The notes under the pieces: model-generated | What the model saw: only the letters and a program-made list of their open reading frames with translations | The model's database searches: none | What the model was told of the DNA's origin: nothing | From: Devosia sp. SD17-2 | Lineage (GTDB): Bacteria; Pseudomonadota; Alphaproteobacteria; Rhizobiales; Devosiaceae | DNA: 64,000 nucleotides | Direction: 5' to 3' | Assembly (NCBI RefSeq): GCF_029201565.1 | Contig: NZ_CP104002.1 | Coordinates: 3,303,001 to 3,367,000 of the forward strand | Translations under genes and position numbers: made by a program | Shown: one piece after another, positions 19,807 through 28,881 of the stretch | Position numbering within the stretch: the first letter of the stretch is position 1 | Layout of the letters: the number at the start of each line of letters is the position of its first letter

Positions 19807-22247
19807 GCCCGCATCGGCTCCAGCGTATCGTCCCAATCGATGCGTCCCGGGCGGCCGAGGAGGAAGCCCTGCGCTTCCATGCAGCCCTCAAAGCGCAGCA
19901 CTTCAAGCTGCTCGGCAGTCTCCACGCCCTCGGCGAGCACCGGCACGGAGAGGCTGCGTCCCAGCGCAAGGATGGCGCGCACGATAGCCTTGGCCTGCTC
20001 GCTTTCCTGTACTTCGCCCATGAAGGAGCGATCCAGCTTGATCTTGTCGAACGGGAAGCTGCGCAGCGTATCGAGCGATGAATAGCCGGTGCCAAAATCG
20101 TCGATGGCAATCGACACGCCAAGCGCCTTGATCTGCTTGAGCACCGTCATCGCGCGCTTCTTGTCGGCGATGATGGCAGTCTCGGTGACTTCGAGTTCGA
20201 GACGCTCTGGCGCCAAACCGGTCTGGAACAGAACCATTTTCACCAGGTCGACCAGCTCGATCTGGCCGAGCTGAACGCCCGAAACATTGACGGCGATCTT
20301 GTAGGGCTCGGGCCAGAGGACTGCTTCCTCGCAAGCTTTCCGCAGCACCCAGTTTCCGATGGCGATGATCGCGCCGCACTCTTCGGCGACGGGGATGAAC
20401 TCAGCTGGCGAAACCGGCCCATGACCCGGACGATCCCAACGAAGAAGCACTTCGTAGCCGGTGACGCTATCACTCAGGACAGATTTCTGGACCTGATAGA
20501 CAAGGGTAAAGCCTTCTTCTTCGACCGCTTTCCAGAGATCGCGCGCCATGGCCCGACGCTCGCGCGCCTGCTCATCCATCTCGCTCTCGTAGTAGCAGAT
20601 GCGTTGATCCAGTTCGCCCTTGGCCCGGTAAAGCGCCAGATCGGCGTTGCTCAGAAGCTTGGATCGATCCGTGCCGTCGCCGGGGTAAATCGCCACGCCC
20701 ATGCTGCCCGAGGTTTCGACGACATTGTCCGAATAGGTCACCTTGCCCGAGAGGCCACGGTTCAGACGCGACAGGAACTCGCGCAGATTTTCCATTGAAG
20801 AGAAGGGCTTGAGGGCTGCGAACTCATCGCCGCCAATGCGCGCCACGATTTCTCCGGGGCGGATGGCTTCCTTGAACTTCTCCGCCAGCGCGGCCAGTAC
20901 CCGATCGCCCGCAGCATGGCCGTAGCTGTCGTTGATGTCCTTGAAGCGGTCGAGGTCGATGGCGATGACCGCGAGCCTTTCTCCCTTTTCATCGGACTGG
21001 TCGATGGCCGCGGCAAACAATTCCTCAAACCGGGTGCGATTCGGCAGTCCGGTCAGCGGGTCATGCTTGGCCAGGTGGGAGATGGCCGCCTCGCTGCGCT
21101 TGCTGTCGGATATGTCCTCGATCATGGTTACCCAACCGCCGTCGCCGGTCGGCGTGTGCTGGACGCGAAGGAAAATCTCGCTGCCAAGGCCATGCACGAC
21201 CTCGCCCCCTGCCCGCGCGAGCCCGCGATGGCGCTGGTGCATCTGCTCTATGGCATCGGCGTTTGGCGCGCCTTCGGCCCCGGTCGCGGTCATGACGCGC
21301 GCGCAGATATCACGCAGGGTCCGCCCAACCAGATCAAAATCCGGCGGCAGGCCGAGCAGCTCCAGAATTCGCTGGTTGTGCAGCAGCACGTCCCCATTGG
21401 CGCCGAACAGCGCCAGCCCCTGGGCCATGTGGGCCAGGGCCAGCTCCAGACGAAGACGCATCTGCTCGATCTGCTCGGCATCGGCCAGTTCGCGTTCCCG
21501 CTCCCGCTGTGTCCGTCGGCGGTCCGCTTCATCGAGCACGATGCTGCCGAAAGCGGCGGCAAGGATGAACAGCGAAATCAGGGCGACGATGATCGCCATC
21601 ATGCCGCTGTTGATGCTGCCTTCCGTCACCAACGGGAAGCAGCGACTGAAATCGGCTGCCCCCATGGCGGTGAAGTGCATTGTGCAGATCGCAAGGGTCA
21701 GCAGGCCAGCCGCGCCGAAGAGGCTCTTCCTGCCCGTTCTTCCGGCCAGCATGATGGCAACGCCGGACAACACCGTGCCCGAGATGATCGAAAGCGCCAC
21801 CAATTGAGCATCCCAATCGATCGTTCCGCCGATCATGAGGCCGAAAATGCCGACATAGTGCATGGAGGAAATGCCGATCCCGACCACGGCGCCGCCGAGG
21901 AACCGATCAACGGCCAGGTCGGATCGGATGGCGAAGGCGAGGCCCGCACCGCAGACGGCGATTGCAATCAGCAGCGACAGTGCGGTCAGCGGCAGTTCGT
22001 AGGCCAGGGTGAAACCGGGACGGAATGCCAGCATGGCGACAAAGTGGGTCGCCCAGATGCCAAAGCCCACGGCCAGTGCAGAGATGATGTTCCAGATCTT
22101 TGCTGCGCGCCCGGAACTCCGGCGCGCATGGCGGAGCAGGCTCACACAGGCATAGCTTGAGGTGAGGCAAATGGCGGCGGCCAACACGACGTAGCGGACG
22201 TCATGGATGCTGACGAAAAAATCAAAAAACGGGTACACTGGACACAA
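19803..22247 (-). CDS. MHYT-PAS-GGDEF-EAL cyclic-di-GMP protein
   Basis: An 814-residue membrane protein. The N-terminal 240 residues hold about seven helices with three MHYT-like motifs ([24 protein letters not shown]), proposed to sense a gas or copper. A PAS-like segment follows. A GGDEF domain has an intact RIGGDEF, so c-di-GMP synthesis is possible. The C-terminal EAL domain reads GYEVLLRW in place of EAL, while [10 protein letters not shown] and the glutamate remain, so phosphodiesterase activity is uncertain. No target genes are adjacent. Confidence 0.92.
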   Translation of the reverse strand: MCPVYPFFDFFVSIHDVRYVVLAAAICLTSSYACVSLLRHARRSSGRAAKIWNIISALAVGFGIWATHFVAMLAFRPGFTLAYELPLTALSLLIAIAVCGAGLAFAIRSDLAVDRFLGGAVVGIGISSMHYVGIFGLMIGGTIDWDAQLVALSIISGTVLSGVAIMLAGRTGRKSLFGAAGLLTLAICTMHFTAMGAADFSRCFPLVTEGSINSGMMAIIVALISLFILAAAFGSIVLDEADRRRTQRERERELADAEQIEQMRLRLELALAHMAQGLALFGANGDVLLHNQRILELLGLPPDFDLVGRTLRDICARVMTATGAEGAPNADAIEQMHQRHRGLARAGGEVVHGLGSEIFLRVQHTPTGDGGWVTMIEDISDSKRSEAAISHLAKHDPLTGLPNRTRFEELFAAAIDQSDEKGERLAVIAIDLDRFKDINDSYGHAAGDRVLAALAEKFKEAIRPGEIVARIGGDEFAALKPFSSMENLREFLSRLNRGLSGKVTYSDNVVETSGSMGVAIYPGDGTDRSKLLSNADLALYRAKGELDQRICYYESEMDEQARERRAMARDLWKAVEEEGFTLVYQVQKSVLSDSVTGYEVLLRWDRPGHGPVSPAEFIPVAEECGAIIAIGNWVLRKACEEAVLWPEPYKIAVNVSGVQLGQIELVDLVKMVLFQTGLAPERLELEVTETAIIADKKRAMTVLKQIKALGVSIAIDDFGTGYSSLDTLRSFPFDKIKLDRSFMGEVQESEQAKAIVRAILALGRSLSVPVLAEGVETAEQLEVLRFEGCMEAQGFLLGRPGRIDWDDTLEPMRA

Positions 22248-22453
22248 TCCCGGCGAGAATATCGCTGGTTATCGGCTTTCCCCTTACCGACCCGTTACTT
22301 AGACCATGCGTCTAACGCCTGTTGGTTACCAACTTCTCGCTGGATCAACGCGCGAAAATCACGGGGTCTTCGCGCTGCGGGAGTAGAACGACGAATGGCC
22401 CATGAATGCACCGGCTCATCCGCGATCACCTGCCCTCCCTGTCTCATAAAGGG

Positions 22454-23161
22454 CTAGCCGGCGCTCACTCCGAAGATCATGCCCACCCCGGCGGTGACGG
22501 CCATCGCCAGCGCGCCCCAGAAGGTTACGCGAATGGCCCCTTTGGTCATTGATGCGCCGCCGGCAGATGCCCCCATTGCACCCAGGATCATGAGGGCCAC
22601 GATGGCGCTGGCTGCTACGCTTATGGTGATCTGCGTCGCCGGGGCCAACCACGCCACGATCAGCGGGATTATGGCGCCCACAGCGAAGGTGAGTGCGGAC
22701 ACGACCGCGGCCTGGACGGGATGGGCGGTAACGGTTTCCGAAATACCCAGTTCGTCGCGCGCATGAGCCGCCAAGGCATCCTTTTCCGTCAGCTGGATGG
22801 CGACCTTGCGGGCCAGATCCTCATCGAGCCCCCGACTGACATAGATCTGGGTCAGCTCTTCCAGCTCGCTTTCCGGCATGGTCTCAAGCTCCACCCTTTC
22901 GCGGGCGAGATCGGCCAGTTCGGCGTCGGTCTGCGAACTCACGGAAACATATTCGCCCGCCGCCATCGACATGGCGCCTGCGGCGAGGCCCGCTAGACCT
23001 GCGATCAGGATTTCAGGTCGACCGGACCCGGCTGCGGCGACACCGACCACGAGACTGGCGGTGGATACCAGTCCGTCATTTGCCCCAAGGACAGCGGCGC
23101 GCAGCCAGCCGATCCGGTGCACCATGTGAACTTCGGAATGCGAGAGACGGCTCACGATCAT
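22454..23161 (-). CDS. VIT1/CCC1-family metal transporter
   Basis: A 235-residue inner-membrane protein that probably moves Fe(II) or Mn(II). It has the family start WLRAAVLGANDGLVSTASL, the helix GLAAGAMSMAAGEYVSVSSQ, a cytoplasmic acidic segment (about 90-140) and three C-terminal helices. I choose ATG 23161 because AAAAGGAGC precedes it; an ATG at 23197 is also in frame. It lies 112 bp after the thioredoxin gene on the same strand and may be a read-through member of that operon. Confidence 0.85.
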   Translation of the reverse strand: MIVSRLSHSEVHMVHRIGWLRAAVLGANDGLVSTASLVVGVAAAGSGRPEILIAGLAGLAAGAMSMAAGEYVSVSSQTDAELADLARERVELETMPESELEELTQIYVSRGLDEDLARKVAIQLTEKDALAAHARDELGISETVTAHPVQAAVVSALTFAVGAIIPLIVAWLAPATQITISVAASAIVALMILGAMGASAGGASMTKGAIRVTFWGALAMAVTAGVGMIFGVSAG

Positions 23162-23272
23162 GCTCCTTTTGGAATGATCACCAGGTTGCTGCGACAATAC
23201 TCCACGCCGAAGCAGCTAAACAGCTCGCCGGAGAGCGATTTTAGGCATCGCTACCCCCTCACCTGGTCTTAA

Positions 23273-23701
23273 TCACCGTGCGGCGTTGCGGGCCCAATTG
23301 AGAATATCGGTGCTCGACATGGCGCCGGAGACGCGGGCGACTTCCTTGCCGGAGCGGAAGAGGATCATGGTGGGAATGCCGCGAATGCCGAGGCGCCCCG
23401 CCAGATCCTGGTTCTCATCCGAATTGAGTTTGACGAAGCGCATGGCCGGCTCAGCCTCGCGCGCTGCCCCCTCGAATTGCGGGCCCATGACGCGGCATGG
23501 GCCGCACCAAGGCGCCCAGACGTCAACGAGGACGGGAATGTCGGATTTGGCGATCTGCTTTTCGAGCATGGGCGCCGCCAGATCGGCGGGATGTCCGTCA
23601 AAGAGCGCAGCACCACACTTGCCGCATTTTCCCTGGTTTGCTGCCTGACCCTCGGCGATGCGGTTGGTCGCGTTGCATTTGGTGCAGACTACATGGGCCA
23701 T
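23273..23701 (-). CDS. trxC: Thioredoxin with N-terminal zinc ribbon (TrxC type)
   Basis: A 142-residue disulfide reductase. It begins with two CXXC pairs (CTKC and CGKC), the zinc ribbon of thioredoxin 2, then the active site WAPWCGPCR and the cis-proline segment GIPTMILF. It starts 12 bp after the SulP stop on the same strand, so it is probably the last core gene of the sulfide operon. There it could reduce persulfides or the rhodanese-like partner. Confidence 0.92.
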   Translation of the reverse strand: MAHVVCTKCNATNRIAEGQAANQGKCGKCGAALFDGHPADLAAPMLEKQIAKSDIPVLVDVWAPWCGPCRVMGPQFEGAAREAEPAMRFVKLNSDENQDLAGRLGIRGIPTMILFRSGKEVARVSGAMSSTDILNWARNAAR

Positions 23702-23713
23702 CGTTGCTGTCTC

Positions 23714-25489
23714 CTATTGTCGTGTCGTCGCTTCCAGCACCCGATCCTGACCGTCACCACTCCCTGAGGGGACGGGGTCTTGCTGCGCCAGGATCGAACG
23801 GATGGCGCCGTGTTGGCTGAGATGCACTTGTCCGGAGAGATGTTCAAGGAACTCCGTTCCGGCCAGTTTGTCCATCACCGGTCCCTTGACCTCTGACAGG
23901 TGCAGGCGGATGCCAAGGTCCTTGAGACGGTGCTCCACGGCTTCGAGGCTTTCGAGTGCCGACATGTCGATGAAATTGACGGCCGAGCACATCAGCACGA
24001 CGTCCTTGAGACCGGGATTTTCCGTTGCGAGGCCGGTCACAAGATCTTCGAGATAACGCGCATTCGCAAAGTAAAGGCTTTCATCGATGCGGATGGACAG
24101 GATGTCGGGGACGATCTCCACCTTGTGGCGCTTGATATTGCGAAAATGCTCGGTGCCGGGCACCTGACCCACCACGGCCGCATGGGGCTTGGAGGACCGA
24201 TAGAGGAAAATCAGGATCGAGGCGGCCACGCCAAGCGCAATCCCGACCTCGACACCGAAGAGCAATGTGCCGACCAGCGTGATGGCCACGGCGGCAAAAT
24301 CCGCCTTGGAATAGGCCCAGGCGCGCTTGAGAACCGAGAAATCGACAAGGGTCAGAACGGCGAGCACGATAGTCGCGGCCAGCGTCGCCTTGGGCAGGAC
24401 GGCGAGGAAGGGCGTCAGCAACAGCGTCGCGCCGGCAATGCCGATGGCGGTGAAGGCGCCTGCCGCGGGGGTTGCTGCGCCGGCGTCGAAATTGACCACG
24501 GAGCGGGCAAAACCGCCGGTGACCGGATAGCCGCCGCCAATACCGGCCGCGATATTGGACATGCCGAGGCCGATCAGTTCCTGATTGGGCTCGATGCGCT
24601 CGCGGCGCTTGGCAGCCAGGGTCTGTGCCACCGAAATGGATTCGACAAACCCCACGATCGAGATGATCAGCGCTGGCACGAGCAATTGCTGGACGGTGTC
24701 GAAATTGAAGCTCGGCAGCGACAGCATGGGCAGGCCCTGCGGCACGTCACCGACCAGAGCGACACCCTTGCTGCCGAGATCGAAGACCACCGAGAGCGCC
24801 ATGGTGAGGAAGACGACCAGAACCGGGCCGGCGCGCACGATGATCGTGGCGACGCTCTTAGGCACGTCAAAGCGGGCGAGCCAGTTCTTGAGGTCGAGGC
24901 GGATCCACACCAGGAGGCCCAGCGCCAGCCCGCCGATCATGAGCGTATAGAGGTTGATCGAGCCCAAATTTGCCCAGATGGAGGCCAACAGGCCCGGCAG
25001 AGCATGGCCTTCAGTGCTGATGCCCAGGAGGCCGCCCAGCTGGCTGGTGGCGATGATAAGGCCGGAGGCGGTGATGAAGCCGGAAATGACCGGGTGAGAC
25101 AGGAAATTGGCGAGAAAGCCGAGCCGCAACAGGCCCATAAGCGTCAGCATGGCGCCTGAGATGAGGGCCAGGATGATGGCGGCGCTGGCATAGTCGGCGG
25201 TGCCTTCCATGGCCAGTTTGCCGACGGCGCTGGCCGTCATCAGCGAGATGACGGCGACCGGCCCGACCGCCAGCGCGGACGAGGTGCCGAAAATGGCATA
25301 GGCGACGAGCGGCAGGATCGAGGCGTACAGACCCACTTCCGGAGGCAGCCCCGCCAGCAGGGCGTAAGCCAGCGACTGCGGGATCAGCATGATGGTCACG
25401 ATCACCGCGGCCACGAGGTCACTGGTCAAGGTCTGGCGGTTGTAGCGGCTGCCCCAATCGAGGATGGGCAGATAGGACCCGAGGCGCAC
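23714..25489 (-). CDS. SulP/SLC26-family anion transporter with STAS domain
   Basis: A 591-residue inner-membrane transporter with 10-14 hydrophobic segments. It contains the SulP signature region GLYASILPLVAYAIFGTSSALAVGP, then a cytoplasmic STAS domain (about 450-560). The start is GTG at 25489. Its position between the rhodanese-like and thioredoxin genes of a sulfide operon suggests it carries sulfate, thiosulfate or sulfite, but SulP substrates vary (bicarbonate included) and cannot be read from sequence. Confidence 0.93.
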   Translation of the reverse strand: MRLGSYLPILDWGSRYNRQTLTSDLVAAVIVTIMLIPQSLAYALLAGLPPEVGLYASILPLVAYAIFGTSSALAVGPVAVISLMTASAVGKLAMEGTADYASAAIILALISGAMLTLMGLLRLGFLANFLSHPVISGFITASGLIIATSQLGGLLGISTEGHALPGLLASIWANLGSINLYTLMIGGLALGLLVWIRLDLKNWLARFDVPKSVATIIVRAGPVLVVFLTMALSVVFDLGSKGVALVGDVPQGLPMLSLPSFNFDTVQQLLVPALIISIVGFVESISVAQTLAAKRRERIEPNQELIGLGMSNIAAGIGGGYPVTGGFARSVVNFDAGAATPAAGAFTAIGIAGATLLLTPFLAVLPKATLAATIVLAVLTLVDFSVLKRAWAYSKADFAAVAITLVGTLLFGVEVGIALGVAASILIFLYRSSKPHAAVVGQVPGTEHFRNIKRHKVEIVPDILSIRIDESLYFANARYLEDLVTGLATENPGLKDVVLMCSAVNFIDMSALESLEAVEHRLKDLGIRLHLSEVKGPVMDKLAGTEFLEHLSGQVHLSQHGAIRSILAQQDPVPSGSGDGQDRVLEATTRQ

Positions 25490-25546
25490 GGCAAATCTCC
25501 GGAAGAGGTGGGAGCCGGCCCTAAGGCCGGCGAAGATCAGGCTGGA

Positions 25547-25873
25547 TCAGGCGTTCAGTGTGGCAAACAGGCTGCCAGCGCGACCGCCGGAGCGGCAGTA
25601 GCCGAGCATGGGCTTGGGGCTGTCTTCCCAGGCCTGATGAAAGCGAATGATCTGGCCCTCGCCGAGCATGCCGGAGACCGGGATATGGGTGATCGAGAGC
25701 CCCGCCGCCTTTGCAGCAGCTTCGATTTCAGCAAAGGCGGGCTGGCCGGCATCCTCGTTGTCTGGACGCGCGCAGACGATGGACTTGAAGCCCATTGCAG
25801 CGAGCTCCTTGACCTGTTCGGGCGTGATCTGGCCGGTGGCGGAGAATTCGGGGCTAAGCTGGTGGATATTCAT
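25547..25873 (-). CDS. TIGR01244/DUF442 rhodanese-like sulfurtransferase or phosphatase
   Basis: A 108-residue cytoplasmic protein of the family often found beside or fused to persulfide dioxygenases. It ends with the cysteine loop YCRSGGRAGSL, which fits a rhodanese-type six-residue loop. It could transfer sulfur between glutathione persulfide and thiosulfate. The start MNIHQLSPEFSATGQIT is preceded by a 76-bp gap holding a strong stem-loop. Confidence 0.88.
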   Translation of the reverse strand: MNIHQLSPEFSATGQITPEQVKELAAMGFKSIVCARPDNEDAGQPAFAEIEAAAKAAGLSITHIPVSGMLGEGQIIRFHQAWEDSPKPMLGYCRSGGRAGSLFATLNA

Positions 25874-25906
25874 TTGTTATTGTCCTGACGCATGAGGAAA
25901 GGGGGG

Positions 25907-25928
25907 CTCCTCCGCCGAAGCGGAGGAG
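25907..25928 (-). other. Intercistronic stem-loop in sulfide operon
   Basis: A perfect 9-bp stem (CTCCTCCGC with GCGGAGGAG) around a CGAA loop lies between the persulfide dioxygenase and rhodanese-like genes. There is no T-run on the transcribed strand, so it looks like an mRNA-processing or partial-termination element, not a full terminator. Confidence 0.6.
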
Positions 25929-25949
25929 GAAACGGACTGCGAAGGGGCA

Positions 25950-26843
25950 TCACAGGCCGTTGATGGGAACCTTGAGGAAGGTCTTGCCGTCCTCGTCCTT
26001 GGGCGGAAGCTGGCCGGCGCGCATGTTGACCTGCAGCGACGGGATGATCAGCTTGGGCATGGCGAGGGTAGCGTCCCGCGCCTCGCGCATAGCGACGAAA
26101 CTGTCTTCGTCCGTGCCCTTGCCGACATGAATATTGTGGTCGATCTCGTCGCCGACAGTGGTCTCCCACTGGATGTCGCGGCCATTGGGACCATAGTCGT
26201 GGCACATGAAGAGGCGCATTTCGCGCGGCAGCGCCAGAACGCGCTGGATCGAGCGATAAAGCGTGCGCGCATCGCCGCCCGGGAAGTCGGCGCGGGCCGA
26301 GCCACCATCCGGCATGAAGAGGGTATCACCCACGAAGGAGGCGTCGCCGATCGTGTGCGTCATGCAGGCCGGGGTATGGCCGGGTGTGTGCATCACACGG
26401 GCCGTCATGCCGCCGATCTGGTAGCTGTCGCCGTCCTTGAACAGGCGGTCGAACTGGCTGCCATCGCGTTGGAACTCGGTGCCTTCATTGAAGATCTTGC
26501 CGAAGGTTTCCTGCACCGTCACGATGTTCTCGCCGATGCCCAGCTTGCCGCCCAGCTTGGACTGGATATAAGGCGCGGCCGAGAGATGATCGGCGTGGAC
26601 ATGGGTCTCGATCAGCCATTCGAGCTTGAGACCCTGCTCCGTGATGAAGGCGATGATCTTGTCGGCGCCATCATAGGTAATGCGGCCGGCGGCGTAGTCG
26701 ATGTCCATGACCGAGTCGATGACGGCGCAGGATAGGGACTTCAGATCCTTGACGACGTAGGAGATCGTGTTGGTCGGCGCGTCGAAGAACGCGGTCACTT
26801 CCGGGCGCAGGGTCATGTCGGGGGTGAAGGGAATGGTGGTCAT
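25950..26843 (-). CDS. Persulfide dioxygenase, ETHE1/Blh-type metallo-beta-lactamase fold
   Basis: A 297-residue mononuclear iron enzyme that oxidises glutathione persulfide to sulfite. It has the metal motif THVHADHL, then TPGHTPACMTH and LFMCHDYG, all expected of the ETHE1/BigR-linked (Blh) family. I choose ATG 26843 (MTTIPFTPDMTL). The open frame extends 23 codons upstream into the previous gene's end with no homology. It is the central enzyme of the operon, 22 bp after the second YeeE gene. Confidence 0.93.
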   Translation of the reverse strand: MTTIPFTPDMTLRPEVTAFFDAPTNTISYVVKDLKSLSCAVIDSVMDIDYAAGRITYDGADKIIAFITEQGLKLEWLIETHVHADHLSAAPYIQSKLGGKLGIGENIVTVQETFGKIFNEGTEFQRDGSQFDRLFKDGDSYQIGGMTARVMHTPGHTPACMTHTIGDASFVGDTLFMPDGGSARADFPGGDARTLYRSIQRVLALPREMRLFMCHDYGPNGRDIQWETTVGDEIDHNIHVGKGTDEDSFVAMREARDATLAMPKLIIPSLQVNMRAGQLPPKDEDGKTFLKVPINGL

Positions 26844-26865
26844 TTCTAGAACTCCTCGGTGAGGG

Positions 26866-27306
26866 TCAGGCTGATTGGATAACGCGCCGCTGAGCGAATT
26901 GGCGCAGGCCACGAGCGGTCAGGATTCCCGCGATCATGGCTGCCACGAAGGCGAAGGCCGAGACATCACCCAGGCCAAGAGCCGGAATGGCGCCGCCGGG
27001 GCAGAAGCCGGCAATGCCCCAGCCGATACCGAACACGGCCGAGCCCCCGATCAGCGGAACGTCCGGCTTGCGCTTGGTCGGCAGGTGGAATTGCTGGTCG
27101 AGTACGGGCTTTTCTCGGCGCAGCACGAAGCGGAACCCAATGGCGGTGACGGTCAGGGCCGAGCCCATGACCAGAATCAGGGACGGATCCCAGTTCCCGG
27201 CAATGTCGAAAAAATTCAGCACCTTGGCTGGATTGATCATGCCGGAAATGGCGATACCGGCGCCGAAGATGAGACCAAACAGACCGGCAAGAACAATACG
27301 CTGCAT
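26866..27306 (-). CDS. YeeE/YedE half-protein B (sulfur-compound membrane channel)
   Basis: A 146-residue inner-membrane protein with four to five helices and the motif GIAGFCPGGAIPALGLG, matching the C-terminal half of YeeE/YedE (TsuA-like) sulfur importers. The start at 27306 overlaps the stop of half A (TGATG). The cysteine in the membrane motif is the kind used to relay thiosulfate or persulfide sulfur. It probably pairs with half A. Confidence 0.88.
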   Translation of the reverse strand: MQRIVLAGLFGLIFGAGIAISGMINPAKVLNFFDIAGNWDPSLILVMGSALTVTAIGFRFVLRREKPVLDQQFHLPTKRKPDVPLIGGSAVFGIGWGIAGFCPGGAIPALGLGDVSAFAFVAAMIAGILTARGLRQFAQRRVIQSA

Positions 27307-27734
27307 CAGAAGCCCCCGAGAACATGGCGAATGACAAAGACGGTGGCGACGGCGGCAACCATGAAGGTGATCGTGGCGGCGATCGAGCGCCCGGAGAGAC
27401 GGGCAATGCCGCACACGCCATGACCAGAGGTGCAGCCGGCGGCAAAGAACACGCCGACGCCGGCGAGCAGGCCACCAATCATCACCCACATCACCGGCAC
27501 GGGCGAAGCGAAGGACACCTCATAGCCGGACACGAGCGGGATCAGGATCGGCGCAACAATGGCGCCCAGCAGGAAGGCGGCGCGCCAGCCCCAGTCTTTT
27601 GCGACAGGCGGCAGAACGCCGGTCAGGATACCGGTCATGCCAGCGATGCGGCCGTGGAAGGCCATGAGCAGGACAGCAGCGAGGCCGATCAGGCTGCCGC
27701 CGATCAATGCCGGGATAGGAGTAAATTCAGTCAT
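27306..27734 (-). CDS. YeeE/YedE half-protein A (sulfur-compound membrane channel)
   Basis: A 142-residue inner-membrane protein, first gene of the leftward sulfide operon. It has about four helices and the signature GCTSGHGVCGIARLSGRS of the YeeE/YedE family, whose cysteines handle sulfur. Its stop and the start of half B share one base. The start lies 139 bp from the divergent BigR-type gene, with the operator-like palindrome between. Confidence 0.9.
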   Translation of the reverse strand: MTEFTPIPALIGGSLIGLAAVLLMAFHGRIAGMTGILTGVLPPVAKDWGWRAAFLLGAIVAPILIPLVSGYEVSFASPVPVMWVMIGGLLAGVGVFFAAGCTSGHGVCGIARLSGRSIAATITFMVAAVATVFVIRHVLGGF

Positions 27735-27852
27735 AGAGACAACTTTGCTGGTAAGCGCACAGGGCCGAATTGATCAAAGCGCGGAGTCACCGTCCGTTGC
27801 AGGGGGCTTGAAAAGCCGGCTGAAACAAGCGATAACGCCTTAGTCGCATATT

Positions 27853-27862
27853 CGTATATACG
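27853..27862. promoter_or_regulatory. Operator-like palindrome upstream of bigR-type gene
   Basis: CGTATATACG is a perfect 10-bp palindrome in an AT-rich patch only 12 bp before the regulator start. It is the best candidate site for the ArsR-type repressor, controlling itself and the divergent operon. The assignment is inference. Confidence 0.45.
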
Positions 27863-27873
27863 GACTTTCTAAT

Positions 27874-28197
27874 ATGATCAAGATGGATTTGGCAAGAATG
27901 GAGGAGAACGCTGAACGGGCGTCCCAACTCCTGACCGCCATGGCGAACCCGAAGCGTTTGCTGATCCTGTGTAATTTGCTTGATCGCGAGATGAGCGTGA
28001 ACGAGCTCTCCGATCACGTCGACCTGGGCCAGTCGCCCCTTTCGCAGCACCTCTCAAAGCTCCGCGCTTGGGGGTTCGTCAAAACGCGCCGCGACGGCCA
28101 GCAGATTTATTACACCTTGGCCTCAAGGGAGGTCCGAGAGGTCCTTGCTACACTCTACGGCATCTACTGCGCGCCGGACGCCGGAGAGCGGAACTAA
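27874..28197 (+). CDS. ArsR-family persulfide-sensing repressor (BigR/SqrR-like)
   Basis: A 107-residue winged-helix repressor: MANPKRLLILCNLL, NELSDHVDLGQSPLSQHLSKL and DGQQIYYTLAS are typical. Two cysteines, in LILCNLL and in YGIYC near the end, sit where BigR has its redox pair that forms a disulfide or polysulfide bridge and releases DNA. It is divergent from the persulfide dioxygenase operon, which fits BigR. ATG at 27883 is an alternative start. Confidence 0.9.
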   Translation: MIKMDLARMEENAERASQLLTAMANPKRLLILCNLLDREMSVNELSDHVDLGQSPLSQHLSKLRAWGFVKTRRDGQQIYYTLASREVREVLATLYGIYCAPDAGERN

Positions 28198-28369
28198 GCC
28201 CGGGCGATATACGCGTCGTCAGATAAACGTTGTCACACTTTGCCGACAACGACCTTCACTGGCTCGATCTGCTTGGCCGAGGCCATTTTAATCGAGCTCC
28301 CTTAAGGCAGTGGGAAAACGAGGATCGACGTTCGCCGCAAAGGAGGAGGGCTGAGCGCGTTGAGTCGGA

Positions 28370-28765
28370 CTAGCGTATCAAATTCGCCTCTCGGCAATCG
28401 TCCAGCGTAATGTCTGCAAGATCAACGTCAGGCGCGTCTTCGGCTCCAAGGGTCACCCCTGCCCCGCCGTCATTTCCGCCATCAAAGCTGAGCGTACTGC
28501 TCCCCGCAGGGTCGCCTGCGACTTCCCCCCCTTGAGGGCCAGTCGAGCCTCCCGATGCGGAAAAGCCCGGTGCAATCCCGGCGCCTGAACTTTCTATGGT
28601 CTCGTCCAACAGATTGCTGCAGTGAATCTGCACGACGACCATGTCCTCGACATCGACCGACTGGCTGCCTACCTGGACACCCTCGCCATTGGCAGCAGAT
28701 GCCCCCAGCGAAGTACCAACAACCACAATAAGTGCTCGAATAGTGTAGCGCATCTGCATGTGCAT
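28370..28765 (-). CDS. Hypothetical secreted protein
   Basis: I do not recognise this 131-residue protein. It has a plausible signal peptide (RYTIRALIVVVGTSLGASA) followed by a Gly/Ser/Asp-rich mature region with two cysteines (HCSN and DDCRE) that may pair. Several in-frame ATGs (28765, 28759, 28753) could start it. It stands alone between the sulfide operon and the MucR-type gene. The coding assignment rests only on the signal peptide and a clean frame. Confidence 0.5.
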   Translation of the reverse strand: MHMQMRYTIRALIVVVGTSLGASAANGEGVQVGSQSVDVEDMVVVQIHCSNLLDETIESSGAGIAPGFSASGGSTGPQGGEVAGDPAGSSTLSFDGGNDGGAGVTLGAEDAPDVDLADITLDDCREANLIR

Positions 28766-28881
28766 TTCGGCCTGCCTGGAAATATGTTCGGGGCAAGCTC
28801 AACGCGCGTCGGTTTCACCCAGATCCATTTTCACCTGGATTAGGACATGCGGCAGGCCTGCCGCCGCACGCCCCTCGCCCC

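Noticed and set aside
20916..22160. Long plus-strand frame opposite the GGDEF/EAL gene
   Set aside because: It has no recognisable motifs and mirrors the high-GC codon pattern of the real minus-strand gene.
23900..25159. Long plus-strand frame opposite the SulP gene
   Set aside because: Shadow of a membrane-protein gene; the translated product is charged and without family features.
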